Below are positions 19,582 through 27,796 of a stretch of 64,000 nt of DNA, in pieces. Each line of letters begins with the position of its first letter. Position 1 is the stretch's first letter. Under the pieces are notes generated by a model. That model did no database searches. It worked only from the letters and a program-made list of their open reading frames with translations, and was not told the origin of the DNA. The position numbers were made by a program, and so were the translations under genes. This DNA is from UBA1127 sp034422455 (GTDB taxonomy: Bacteria; Chloroflexota; Dehalococcoidia; Lucifugimonadales; UBA1127). Where the stretch lies: assembly GCA_034422455.1 (NCBI GenBank), contig DAOUJQ010000008.1, forward strand, positions 1-64,000, in the 5' to 3' direction.

Positions 19582-20670
19582 CTACACGCTGAAGAGAAAG
19601 TTGACGACATCCCCGTCCTGCATGGGGTAGGTCTTGCCTTCAGAGCGAAGCTGGCCCGCCTTTCGAGCGGCGGCAAGCCCGCCGGCGGCGATCAGGTCGT
19701 GAAAAGTGACCACCTCGGCGCGAATGAACCCCCGCTCGATGTCCGAGTGCACCACCCCCGCGGCCTTCTGCGCCGGGGTCTCCCGCTCAATGGTCCAGGC
19801 GCGCACCTCGTCCGGGCCGACGGTCAGGAAGGAGACAAGTCCCAGCAGGGCGTAGGACGCATGGGCCACCCGGTCGCGGCCCGGTTCGCCGGCTCCCAAC
19901 GACGCCCGAAACTCCGCCTCCTCGTCCTCCGGGAGCTGCGCCAGCTCCTCCTCCAGGCTCGCACAGAGGGCGACGACCTCGCGGCTCCCCTGCGACAGCC
20001 GCGACCGCCACTCGGCCTCCAGCGCCGCGGCGTCGCCGACGGTGTCCTCGGCGATGTTCAGCGCCACCATCATGGGCTTGGCCGTCGTGAGGTTGAAGTT
20101 GGCCAGCGTGGCGCGGTCCTCCGGCGCGATGTCCTGCCGGTAGACGGGGACCTCCCGCTCCAGTTCGCTGCGCACGCGCTCCACCATCGCGGCCTCCTGC
20201 TCGATGGCGGCGCGGTCGGCGGCGCGCGCGCCCTTGAGCGACGCGTTCAGCCGCTCCAGCCGCCGCTCCAGGATGCCCAGGTCCACCATCGCGAGCTCCA
20301 GGTCCATGGCCACGACGGCGTCCTCCGGCCTCGTTGTGCCTCCGCCCACCGCGTCCTCGGGGTCGTCGAACGCGCGCACGACGTGTACGAAGGCGTCGGC
20401 GCGCTGCATCAGGTTCAGAAGCTCCCCGCCCACGCCGCCACCCCGGTTGCGCCCGCTGCCCATGGCCGGCGTGTCGACGTACTGGATCTCCGCGGGCACC
20501 ACGCGCTGCGGGTTGAACATAGCGGCCAGCGGGCCGAGCCTCGCGTCCGGCACCTTGGCGACACCCACGTTGCCGCCGCTCCGGCCGCCCGGCGATGTCT
20601 GCCGGTGGGTGAGCGCGTTGAACAGGGATGTCTTGCCGCTCTGGGGGAAGCCGATGATCACGAGGTCCAT
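19582..20670 (-). CDS. ychF: YchF-family GTP/ATP-binding protein (OLA1/YchF)
   Basis: A P-loop GTPase-superfamily protein of 362 residues from the ATG at 20670. The P-loop is GFPQSGKTSLFNAL (usual YchF: GLPNVGKST), the G3-like motif is VDTPAMGSG, and the G4 position has the YchF-type ALNIAED instead of NKxD, which in this family favours ATP over GTP. The coiled-coil middle (about 120-200) and the C-terminal TGS domain (QLRSEGKTYPMQDGDVVNFLFSV) are complete. An in-frame start at 20742 would overlap the divergent HolA gene and adds no conserved sequence. No strong ribosome site is seen. Confidence 0.9.
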   Translation of the reverse strand: MDLVIIGFPQSGKTSLFNALTHRQTSPGGRSGGNVGVAKVPDARLGPLAAMFNPQRVVPAEIQYVDTPAMGSGRNRGGGVGGELLNLMQRADAFVHVVRAFDDPEDAVGGGTTRPEDAVVAMDLELAMVDLGILERRLERLNASLKGARAADRAAIEQEAAMVERVRSELEREVPVYRQDIAPEDRATLANFNLTTAKPMMVALNIAEDTVGDAAALEAEWRSRLSQGSREVVALCASLEEELAQLPEDEEAEFRASLGAGEPGRDRVAHASYALLGLVSFLTVGPDEVRAWTIERETPAQKAAGVVHSDIERGFIRAEVVTFHDLIAAGGLAAARKAGQLRSEGKTYPMQDGDVVNFLFSV

Positions 20671-20801
20671 GGCAACCCCGGAAGAAGTTGGTGCGGCACG
20701 TCCTTGGCAATGGAAGGGCGATTCTGCATACTCAGCACGCACCCATTATAGCCCGCGCCACGGCCGCTTCCCATGACCGGCCCGACGGAGGCCCGCCTGG
20801 A

Positions 20802-21824
20802 ATGATCTACCTGCTCCACGGCCAGGACAGCTACTCGCTTCGGGCGTTCCTCGACGCCCTGCGCGAGGCCGTGGGCATGCCGGACGTGCGCGACGCCAAC
20901 ACGACGTGGCTCGCGGCCGCCGAGGCCGACCCCGCGACGCTGGGCGCGATGTGCCAGGCGATGCCCTTCCTGGCCGAGCGCCGGTTGGTGGTCATCGAGG
21001 GATTGCTCGGGTCGCTGGCCGGCGACGGCCGGGGCGCACGGGGACGCGGGGCCGGGCAGCGCATGGCGGAGTGGACCGGCCGCATCAGCAGCCTCAGCGG
21101 AGAGCTGCCGCCCACCACGGACCTCGTGCTCGTGGAGGGCCAGCTGCGGGCCAACCACCCTATGCTCCGCGACCTGAGCGCCGTCGCCGAGGTCAGGGAG
21201 TTCGCGCCGCTCAACTCCGACGACCTGCGCCGCTGGGTGCAGGACCGGGTCAGGGAGAGCGGCGGCGCCATCGCCCCGCCGGCGGTGCAGATCCTCGTCG
21301 ACCTGGTGGGGCCTGACCTGTGGGCGCTGTCCGGCGAGGTGGAGAAGCTCACGCTCTACGCCGTGGACCGGCCCATCACCGCTGAGGACGTGGAGGAGCT
21401 CGTGGTCTCGGCCCGGGAGGTCAGCGTCTTCGTCATGGTCGACGCGGTGCTGGAGGGCAACCGCGCCACGGCCATGCGCAGCCTTTCCCGCCTGCTGGAG
21501 GGCGAGGCCACCGTCACGTACCTGCTCGCCATGCTGTCGCGGCAGGTGCGGCTCATGGTGCTGGCCAAGGACCTGCTGGCGCAGCAGGTGCCGCAGGCGG
21601 AGCTGGGGGGCAGGCTTGGCATCGCGTCCGCGTACCCGCTGCGGAAGACGCTGGAGATGGCGCGGCGGTTCTCGCCGGAGGCGCTGCACCGGCTCCACCG
21701 GGGCCTGCTGGAGACCGACACTGCCATCAAGACAGGCATCCTCACTGAGCGGCTCGCCCTGGAGTCGCTGGTGGCCGAGGTGACGCAGGGTGTGGGCGCA
21801 AGCCGCGCCCGGACGCGGGCTTAG
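20802..21824 (+). CDS. holA: DNA polymerase III delta subunit (clamp loader)
   Basis: A 340-residue HolA protein that opens the beta clamp as part of the clamp loader. It opens with MIYLLHGQDSYSLRAFLDAL, the degenerate P-loop region of delta; it then has FLAERRLVVIEGL, the central GPDLWALSGEVEKLTLYA and VSVFVMVDAVLEGNRATAMR, and the C-terminal domain with LSRQVRLMVLAKDLL and LLETDTAIKTG. The ATG at 20802 is preferred (GGAGG about 10 nt upstream); the reading frame extends back to 20688 but overlaps the divergent YchF start and is not conserved. Confidence 0.9.
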   Translation: MIYLLHGQDSYSLRAFLDALREAVGMPDVRDANTTWLAAAEADPATLGAMCQAMPFLAERRLVVIEGLLGSLAGDGRGARGRGAGQRMAEWTGRISSLSGELPPTTDLVLVEGQLRANHPMLRDLSAVAEVREFAPLNSDDLRRWVQDRVRESGGAIAPPAVQILVDLVGPDLWALSGEVEKLTLYAVDRPITAEDVEELVVSAREVSVFVMVDAVLEGNRATAMRSLSRLLEGEATVTYLLAMLSRQVRLMVLAKDLLAQQVPQAELGGRLGIASAYPLRKTLEMARRFSPEALHRLHRGLLETDTAIKTGILTERLALESLVAEVTQGVGASRARTRA

Positions 21825-22259
21825 CGCCTGCCTTTCCCCAACAGCAAGGAGGACGCGGTATCCAAGCGGTTGAATTGTTTCGCCGTTTTGCGTAGCTGCG
21901 GCGAAATACTCTCCCAGTCGTTTTCGTAGCTAGAGTGACACCCTACAACTAGAAGATAAAAAATTGCGCCCAGCGGAAACAATTCCCGGGCCCTCGCAGG
22001 GATGCCCACCCCGCCACTCGGCACAAAAGCAGCCCGGTATGCACGACTGCCGGGCGGCGGATTCACGGTTGCGGTTGCCGGTTTGCCTTTCCATGGGACG
22101 AAGGTAATGTCGGGGGTGGCGTAGGGGCAACAGGGCGGTGGCAGTCCCGCCCGCCGTGTGCGGGGAGGCCAACCAGAAACGGAGAGAGCGGAGGGGCGAC
22201 GCATCGCCCCTCCGCCGGTGTGCGGGATTTCCTGGCGCAAGGTGCGCCCGGCAGCGGGC
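21825..22259. other. Intergenic region with two hairpins
   Basis: A 435-bp gap between HolA (plus) and an aldo/keto reductase (minus, ending 22260). It holds a small hairpin at 21878-21906 (arms TTTCGCCG/CGGCGAAA, 13-nt loop) and the strong one at 22189-22214. A 139-codon open frame on the minus strand covers much of the gap but has no ribosome site and no recognisable motif, so I do not call it. Confidence 0.4.
22189..22214 (-). terminator. Terminator hairpin after the aldo/keto reductase gene
   Basis: Perfect 11-bp arms CGGAGGGGCGA and TCGCCCCTCCG with a CGCA loop, 46 nt past the reductase stop codon. A pyrimidine-rich stretch follows on the minus strand. Confidence 0.6.
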
Positions 22260-23258
22260 CTAACGCCGACCCGTCCCCGTGCGCGGGGCGCCGCCGGTCG
22301 TGTCCACGGCGGCCGAGGAGCCGTCCCACCACACGGTCATGGCGTCGACCTCGGCGCGCTCCTCCGCCGTCAGCACCCACTCCGACGCCTTCACGTTGGC
22401 GATGATGTGCTCCGGCCTGTCGCAGCCGTTGATGATGACAGGGATCTCCGGGTGGGAGAGCAGCCACGCCAGCGCGAGCTCCGAGATCGTGTGGCCGTGC
22501 TCCTGCGCGAATGCCTCCAGATTGAGGAGCATGTACTCCGTGCGCTCGTTGCGGACGTTGGCCGTCATGCCCGTCGGCACCAGGTCGGCGCGGCTTCCGG
22601 GCGGCGGCGGCTGGCCGGGGCGGTAGGTGCCCGTGAGGAAGCCGCCCGCCAGCGGGAAGTAGGGGATGAAGGCCGTGTTGTACTTGCGGCAGAAGGGCAG
22701 GATCTCCAGCTCCACATGCCGGTACAGCATGTTGTAGTGGTTCTGCGTGGACACGAACCACGACAGGTCGTTGGCCTCCGCGACCTGCAACGACTCCATC
22801 TGCCGCCACGACGCGTAGTTGCAGTTGCCGACGTAGCGGACCTTGCCCGCCTTCACCAGCTCGTCCAGCGGCCCGAGGATGTCCTCCGCGGGAACGTCCG
22901 GGTTCACGTGGTGGATCTGGTACAGGTCGATGTGGTCGGTCTGGAGCTTGGTCAGGCTCTCGTCGATCTTGCGCATGATGCGCTGGCGGGGCGTCTCGTC
23001 GCCGAGGTTGCTGAGGTTGAACTTGGTGGCAAGGATGAAGTCGTCGCGGTGGTCCTTCAGGTACGCGCCGATGTTCGTCTCGCTCTCGCCCTGCGCGTAC
23101 ATGTCCGCCGTGTCGATGTAGTTGACGCCCAGGTCGCGCGCCTGGTCGAGGACCCGCGCGGTCATCTCCTGGTCGCACAATGGTGGGCCGAAGGGGTAGC
23201 CGCCCAGCCCGATGACCGAGGGCATGAGGTCCGTAGATCCGAGCTTCCTGTGCTCCAT
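22260..23258 (-). CDS. Aldo/keto reductase
   Basis: A 332-residue NADPH-dependent (beta/alpha)8 oxidoreductase. The catalytic tetrad is visible: Asp in YIDTADMY, Tyr in the same motif, Lys in ILATKFN and His in LYQIHHV. The cofactor region NGCDRPEHIIANVKASEW near the C terminus is the usual 2'-phosphate-binding stretch. The length is typical of the family. It lies just downstream of the esterase gene on the same strand (24-bp gap), so the two may be cotranscribed. The substrate is unknown. Confidence 0.88.
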   Translation of the reverse strand: MEHRKLGSTDLMPSVIGLGGYPFGPPLCDQEMTARVLDQARDLGVNYIDTADMYAQGESETNIGAYLKDHRDDFILATKFNLSNLGDETPRQRIMRKIDESLTKLQTDHIDLYQIHHVNPDVPAEDILGPLDELVKAGKVRYVGNCNYASWRQMESLQVAEANDLSWFVSTQNHYNMLYRHVELEILPFCRKYNTAFIPYFPLAGGFLTGTYRPGQPPPPGSRADLVPTGMTANVRNERTEYMLLNLEAFAQEHGHTISELALAWLLSHPEIPVIINGCDRPEHIIANVKASEWVLTAEERAEVDAMTVWWDGSSAAVDTTGGAPRTGTGRR

Positions 23259-23282
23259 GTCACTTCTCCTGTTTGGCTTGCC

Positions 23283-24155
23283 CTATGCGCCCGCCGCCTG
23301 CAGGGCGTTCACCTGCTCCGCGATGAACCCCTTCACGACCTCCACCATCCGGTCCGTCTGCGGACCCGGCTCGTTGGCGAAGCCGTGGGGCTCGCCCTCG
23401 AACCGCTCCATCCGGGCGCTCCCGCCCGCCGCCGTGTACGAGGCCACGAAGCGCTCGGCGTGCTCCACGGGCACGTTCTCGTCGGCGGAGCCGTGGATGA
23501 CGAGGGCCGGGGGCATGGACACGCTCTCGCCACGGTCCAGCAGCTCCTGCGGGTTGCCCTCGTGCATGGCGTCCTCGGTGAGGAAGTAGCCCTCGGTGTT
23601 GGTGATGAGGCGTTCGCTGGCGTTGGCCTTGGCGACCTCGTACCGCGCGTGGGAGTCGATGACCGGCCAGCAGACGATCATCCAGTCGAGCTCGGCGTCC
23701 GCGCCGCCCTCGAGCGGCAGCGCTCTGTAGCGCTCGTCGGCTGGCCGCATGGCCGCGAGGGGCAGCGTGTGGCCGCCGCTGGAGTAGCCGATGCCGCCCA
23801 CGGCGGCCGGGTCGCCGTTGTACGCCTCCGCGTGGGTCCGGGCCCAGCGGACGGCGAGGTTTGCGTCCTGCACCTGCGCCGGGTAGGGGAACTCGGGCGC
23901 CACGCGCAGGCCAATGGTCATCACCACCACGCCGCTGGCCGCGATGGGCCCGCTGGTGACGGCGTTGTTGGTGTGGTCGCCGCCGCTCCACGCGCCGCCG
24001 TGGACGCTGACGAGCACCGGAAAGGGGCCCTCGCCCTCCGGCTGGTAGACGCGCACGCAGCGCACGTCGCCGTTGACGTTCAGGTACTCGACGTCCTTCT
24101 CCGTGACGGAGTACGCCGCCGACGGGTCGTAGCGAAGTCCGGGCTTCGTTGCCAT
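23283..24155 (-). CDS. Alpha/beta hydrolase, BD-FAE/acetyl esterase type
   Basis: A 290-residue esterase. The start ATG at 24155 has GGAGG 9 nt upstream; an earlier frame start at 24215 lacks support. Motifs: HGGAW (oxyanion hole, residue 52), GYSSGG with nucleophile Ser125, Asp in HGSADENVPVEHAE and His in FEGEPHGF, so the triad is complete. This arrangement matches carboxylesterases acting on short acyl esters. It is close upstream of the aldo/keto reductase and may share its transcript. Confidence 0.88.
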   Translation of the reverse strand: MATKPGLRYDPSAAYSVTEKDVEYLNVNGDVRCVRVYQPEGEGPFPVLVSVHGGAWSGGDHTNNAVTSGPIAASGVVVMTIGLRVAPEFPYPAQVQDANLAVRWARTHAEAYNGDPAAVGGIGYSSGGHTLPLAAMRPADERYRALPLEGGADAELDWMIVCWPVIDSHARYEVAKANASERLITNTEGYFLTEDAMHEGNPQELLDRGESVSMPPALVIHGSADENVPVEHAERFVASYTAAGGSARMERFEGEPHGFANEPGPQTDRMVEVVKGFIAEQVNALQAAGA

Positions 24156-24254
24156 GTCGATGTTCCTCCTTCCGCGGTCTGCCCACCTCGCGAAACGACA
24201 GCCATCGGCCGTCAACGGCGGGGTGTGCCGCGATTGTACACGAAATGCCTGTCG

Positions 24255-25553
24255 CTAGCCCCCGGCCTCCGCGACCGGCGCCGGAGCCGGAGCGCCACGG
24301 CCGACCGCCCTGCTCAGGTTCCTGACCCGGCTATCCCTCGCGATGCCCAGCGTGGCGACGGCGAGGAGGCAACCCGCGCTGATGACGACGGCCGCCGTCA
24401 CGCCAATGGCGTTTCCGACGCTGCCCATCTGCAGGCCGCCCATGGGCTGCGCCACCGAGTGCATCATGCTGCGGAGGCCCATGACCCTGCCGCGGAACTC
24501 GTCCGGCACCAGCCCGTGCAGCGTCGTCTGGGTGGTGACGTTGAAGAGCTGGTTGCTGGCGGAGGCCACCCACTCCATCAACACGAGCAGCCAGAACCAG
24601 GGCGCAAGCGCAAACAGGATCAGCGCGACGCCAAAGCTCCAGGCGCCTCCCACGATGAGCCACCCGTGGCGGCGAAATCGCCCGAGCGACCCGCCGACGA
24701 CGGCACCGGTCAGGCCTCCGACGCCTCCCGCGGACGTCAGAATCGCCAGCGAGACGCCGGTGGCCTCGCCGAGGAGCTTGTCGGCGAAGACGGGCAGGAG
24801 GATCATGTGCCCTCCGCCAAAGAAGGCGTTGGAGAAGCTCGTCAGGATGATGAGCAGGAAGATGCGGTTGTTCGCCACGTAGCCCAGTCCTTCCAGCAGG
24901 CTCTGCATGCCGCCGCCCGCGGCGGCGCGGCGGATGGGAGGCACGCGGACCTGGGTCAGGGCGAGGGTGAACACGATGGTCAGCCCCGAAACGGCGTACA
25001 GGGCAGCCGCGGCGCCCTCCAGCCCCATGCCGACCTGGTCGATGAGCACGCCGGCGACTATTGGCGCGAACATGCGCGTGCCGGGGTGCACGGCGGAGTT
25101 GAGGCCGACGGCGCTCATCATGTGCTGCCGGTCGATGAGGTTGGGGAAGAGGGCCTGCCGGGAGGGCTGCATGAACGCCTCGCACGCGCCGGCGCCAAAG
25201 ACCACGGCCAGCACGTGCCAGACCTCGACCCTGCCCGAGAACGTCAGCGTCGCCAGCGTTGCGAAGAGGATGGCCGTGAGGGTGGAGGCCCCGATGAGCA
25301 GGCGGCGCTGGTCCAGCTTGTCGGCCAGCACGCCCCCGACGAGGTTCATGATGATGCCGGGCACGGCGCGCGCGAGGCCGAGCAGTCCGAGCTGGAGCGC
25401 CGAGCCCGTCAGGTCGAAGATGAGCCACATCTGCGTGACGATAGCCATCTGCTGGCCGGCCACCGCGACGGCGTGGCCGCTCCAGTACAGCCGGAAGTCC
25501 CGGTGCACCAGCGCGGTCAGCAGCGGAAACCGCCTGAACAGGAGGTCGAGCAC
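24255..25553 (-). CDS. MFS transporter, enterobactin-exporter-like type
   Basis: A 432-residue inner-membrane protein with about 12 hydrophobic segments. The opening FRLYWSGHAVAVAGQQMAIVTQMWLIFDLTGSALQLGLLGLARAVPGIIMNLVGGVLADKLDQRRLLI-type region, with the loop D-K-x-D-x-R-R after helix 2, matches the EntS/MFS_3 group. The start is GTG at 25553 with GGAAGGG 9 nt ahead. It lies behind a terminator that closes the solute-binding gene upstream, so it has its own transcript. The substrate cannot be told. Confidence 0.85.
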   Translation of the reverse strand: MLDLLFRRFPLLTALVHRDFRLYWSGHAVAVAGQQMAIVTQMWLIFDLTGSALQLGLLGLARAVPGIIMNLVGGVLADKLDQRRLLIGASTLTAILFATLATLTFSGRVEVWHVLAVVFGAGACEAFMQPSRQALFPNLIDRQHMMSAVGLNSAVHPGTRMFAPIVAGVLIDQVGMGLEGAAAALYAVSGLTIVFTLALTQVRVPPIRRAAAGGGMQSLLEGLGYVANNRIFLLIILTSFSNAFFGGGHMILLPVFADKLLGEATGVSLAILTSAGGVGGLTGAVVGGSLGRFRRHGWLIVGGAWSFGVALILFALAPWFWLLVLMEWVASASNQLFNVTTQTTLHGLVPDEFRGRVMGLRSMMHSVAQPMGGLQMGSVGNAIGVTAAVVISAGCLLAVATLGIARDSRVRNLSRAVGRGAPAPAPVAEAGG

Positions 25554-25670
25554 GGCCCATCACCCTTCCAGTGGACAGGTACGGCTACTATACAGCAAGG
25601 AGGCGGGGTGAGTGCGCAGTTATGTGCGGCATATACCCTCGGCGCACTTCACTTCCGCGGCAGACAGAGA

Positions 25671-25700
25671 GAAGCCCCCCGACCGAGGCCGGGGGGCTTC
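25671..25700 (-). terminator. Terminator after solute-binding protein gene 1
   Basis: Perfect 11-bp arms GAAGCCCCCCG/CGGGGGGCTTC with an 8-nt loop, 37 nt after the stop codon of the gene ending at 25737. A pyrimidine-rich run (TCTCTCTGTCT) follows on the minus strand. Confidence 0.75.
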
Positions 25701-25736
25701 CTTCACGTCAGGCTTTCGTGACGTTGCGGGTCCGGG

Positions 25737-27548
25737 CTACCGGGTGCCCCGGATGTTCCAGAAGTGGGTGAAGCTGCCGGAAACGGTCCCCGGGAATACC
25801 CAGTCGTCCACCACGTCCGGGTTGACCACAACGTGGAGGGGGACCCAGAAGAGCGGCATGGCCAGGTATTCGTCGTAGATCCGGTTGGTGGCGTGCTGGA
25901 TGAACTGGTTCTGCACGTCCAGGTCAAGGGACCGCCGGGCCCTTTCGAAGACCTCCTCTACGATGAAGTCCTCGGCGCCTCCGCCGCGAGGCGGCGACGT
26001 GTGGTGGCCGAGGCGCAGCGCCAGGATCGGCGGCGCAATCAGCACACCCAGCGTGATGTGGTTGTCGTACTCCAACGCGCGGCCGCGGGCGAGGCGCTGG
26101 GCGCGGTCGACGGTCTGAAGGTTGACCTTGACGCCCACGTCAGACCACATCTGAGCGACAGACTCGATGACGTCAGGTCCGCCGGAGTACTGCTGCATCT
26201 CCAGGATGAACATGTTGGTCTCAAGCGGGTTGTTGGAGTCGTAGCCGGCCGCGCGAAGGTGGTTGCGGGCGGCGGCAGGGTCGTAGCCGTACTTCTCGTC
26301 GAACTCGTCCTTCCACCGCTGGTTGAAGGCGCCGTGGGTCTCGGCCACGTGGATGGCGTGCATCTTCTGGCCGAGGTTGAAGAAGAAGGCCTCGTTCAGG
26401 GCGTCACGGTCGATTGCGCGGTTGAGGGCGGCGCGAACGTCCTTGTTCAACAGCGGCGTGTCCGGGAACTTGAATCCGGCGGCCGGGTTGTCAGACTCGT
26501 TCAGGTAGACGCCCTGCATCTGGAAGAACGTCCGCATGGTGTTGACCCTGCCCGTGATCACCCTGTAGCCCCGATCGATGGCGGAGGGTTCCTGCTCAAA
26601 GGGGATGTTGGTGATGTGGAGCTCGTTGTTGAGCAGTCCGGCCAGGCGGGTGGAGTTCTCCGTGATCCAACGGATCTCGATCTCCTCGAAGTCCGCGTCC
26701 AGGCGCCAGTGGGGCTGGGGGAGCTTCTTGTAGACGATGTTCTGGTCCTGCTCACGGGAGACGAAGGTGTACGGGCCGGTGCCGTTGATGGGGCGGGAAA
26801 TCCGGTTGTCCTTGTCATCGTCCGGGAAGGTGTTGAGGTCTGCGCGGCTGCTGATCTCCATGCCACCGACCTGGTTCGCGATGAAGTCAAGGGCGTCAGC
26901 GTCGGGCTGCTCCCACCGGAAGACCACCTCGTGGGGGCTGACGATCTCAAATTCGGCCCGTCGCATGAGGGAGCGGATGCTGCTGGTGGAGGCCTCATGG
27001 ATGAGGTCCTCGCGGGTCCAGGCAACGTCGTCCGCGGTCATGACGCCGGCCTCGTTGCCGTCCACGTCATGGAAGGGGATGTTCTCCTCCAGGAAGAAGC
27101 GGAGTCCCGCGCCGTTCGGCTCAACCTCCCAACTCTTGGCCAGGCCGGGGATGAGCGCGCGCGTCTCCGGGTGGGTGTCCATCAGGTACTCATACATGGG
27201 CTTGAGCTGGAAGGCGGAGGTGGAGCCCATGAAGCGCGGGGCGTTGGTGAGCGCCGACGGCGGAATGAGGCCCAGCACCACGCGCGTGGTCTTGGGGCCC
27301 TTGTCGTCCATCATGGCGTCGCCTGACGATGGGGCCGGGTCGGCCGCTGACGGCGCGGGCGTGGCCGGCGACGTCAGGTTGGCGTCAGGGAACTGCACCG
27401 GCGCCGGTGTGGGCACGGCGGCTACGGGGTCGGACGTCGTGCCTCCAGCATCGTCGCCGTCATCGCCGCCGCAGGCAACAACGAAGGCTGCCGCGGTCAG
27501 GGCCGCAAACAGAAGCATTACACGTCTCCATTGCACGTGTCGTGACAT
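25737..27548 (-). CDS. ABC transporter solute-binding lipoprotein, family 5 (paralogue 1)
   Basis: A 603-residue peptide/nickel-type (SBP_bac_5) binding protein. The lipobox is FVVAC with Cys26, followed by an Asp/Gly-rich and then Pro/Thr/Ala-rich linker up to about residue 80. The family core is clear: LMDTHPETRALIPGLAKSWEV, the VRFFLEENIPFHDVDG-type motif, a GTGPY site and DTPLLNKDVRAALNRAIDRDALNEA. It is a close paralogue of the next gene, with the same organisation, promoter and terminator. No permease or ATPase genes adjoin; the DppB/DppC-like pair at 50492-52370 is far away. The ligand is unknown. Confidence 0.92.
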   Translation of the reverse strand: MSRHVQWRRVMLLFAALTAAAFVVACGGDDGDDAGGTTSDPVAAVPTPAPVQFPDANLTSPATPAPSAADPAPSSGDAMMDDKGPKTTRVVLGLIPPSALTNAPRFMGSTSAFQLKPMYEYLMDTHPETRALIPGLAKSWEVEPNGAGLRFFLEENIPFHDVDGNEAGVMTADDVAWTREDLIHEASTSSIRSLMRRAEFEIVSPHEVVFRWEQPDADALDFIANQVGGMEISSRADLNTFPDDDKDNRISRPINGTGPYTFVSREQDQNIVYKKLPQPHWRLDADFEEIEIRWITENSTRLAGLLNNELHITNIPFEQEPSAIDRGYRVITGRVNTMRTFFQMQGVYLNESDNPAAGFKFPDTPLLNKDVRAALNRAIDRDALNEAFFFNLGQKMHAIHVAETHGAFNQRWKDEFDEKYGYDPAAARNHLRAAGYDSNNPLETNMFILEMQQYSGGPDVIESVAQMWSDVGVKVNLQTVDRAQRLARGRALEYDNHITLGVLIAPPILALRLGHHTSPPRGGGAEDFIVEEVFERARRSLDLDVQNQFIQHATNRIYDEYLAMPLFWVPLHVVVNPDVVDDWVFPGTVSGSFTHFWNIRGTR

Positions 27549-27675
27549 GTAGCCCTCCTACATTAATTTGCCGACCCTCGGCCGGCTTTCTGCCCTCACT
27601 GAGGGCGTCGCCCAGTCTGACAAAGACGCACGATCCACGGAAACGGTTCCCGTAGATTCGCGGGCGAATGGTGGA

Positions 27676-27703
27676 AGTATATACAGGCATTATGTGATGT
27701 CAA
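27676..27703 (-). promoter_or_regulatory. Promoter of solute-binding protein gene 1
   Basis: On the minus strand: TTGACA (27703-27698), 16-nt spacer, TATACT (27681-27676), a near-consensus sigma70 promoter. It gives a 5' leader of about 120 nt. The same promoter with flanks recurs at 29737-29764. Confidence 0.8.
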
Positions 27704-27732
27704 GCTCACCAGACCACCGCCGAAATACCAGT

Positions 27733-27763
27733 GAAGCCCCCGCCGATACGTGGCGGGGGCTTC
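27733..27763 (-). terminator. Terminator after solute-binding protein gene 2
   Basis: Perfect 12-bp arms GAAGCCCCCGCC/GGCGGGGGCTTC with a 7-nt loop, 34 nt beyond the stop codon at 27797. It is part of a terminator-promoter cassette repeated at 29737-29826. Confidence 0.8.
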
Positions 27764-27796
27764 AACTCCTTCAGGCGATGCCGGTGGTCTGCGCGG

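Noticed and set aside
21821..22240. A 139-codon open frame on the minus strand
   Set aside because: No ribosome site or recognisable domain; it spans the terminator hairpin of the neighbouring reductase gene.
22158..25721. A 1187-codon open frame on the plus strand
   Set aside because: It is antisense to the aldo/keto reductase, esterase and MFS genes, which have full family motifs; the frame is open because of high GC and gives Arg/His/Val-rich nonsense.
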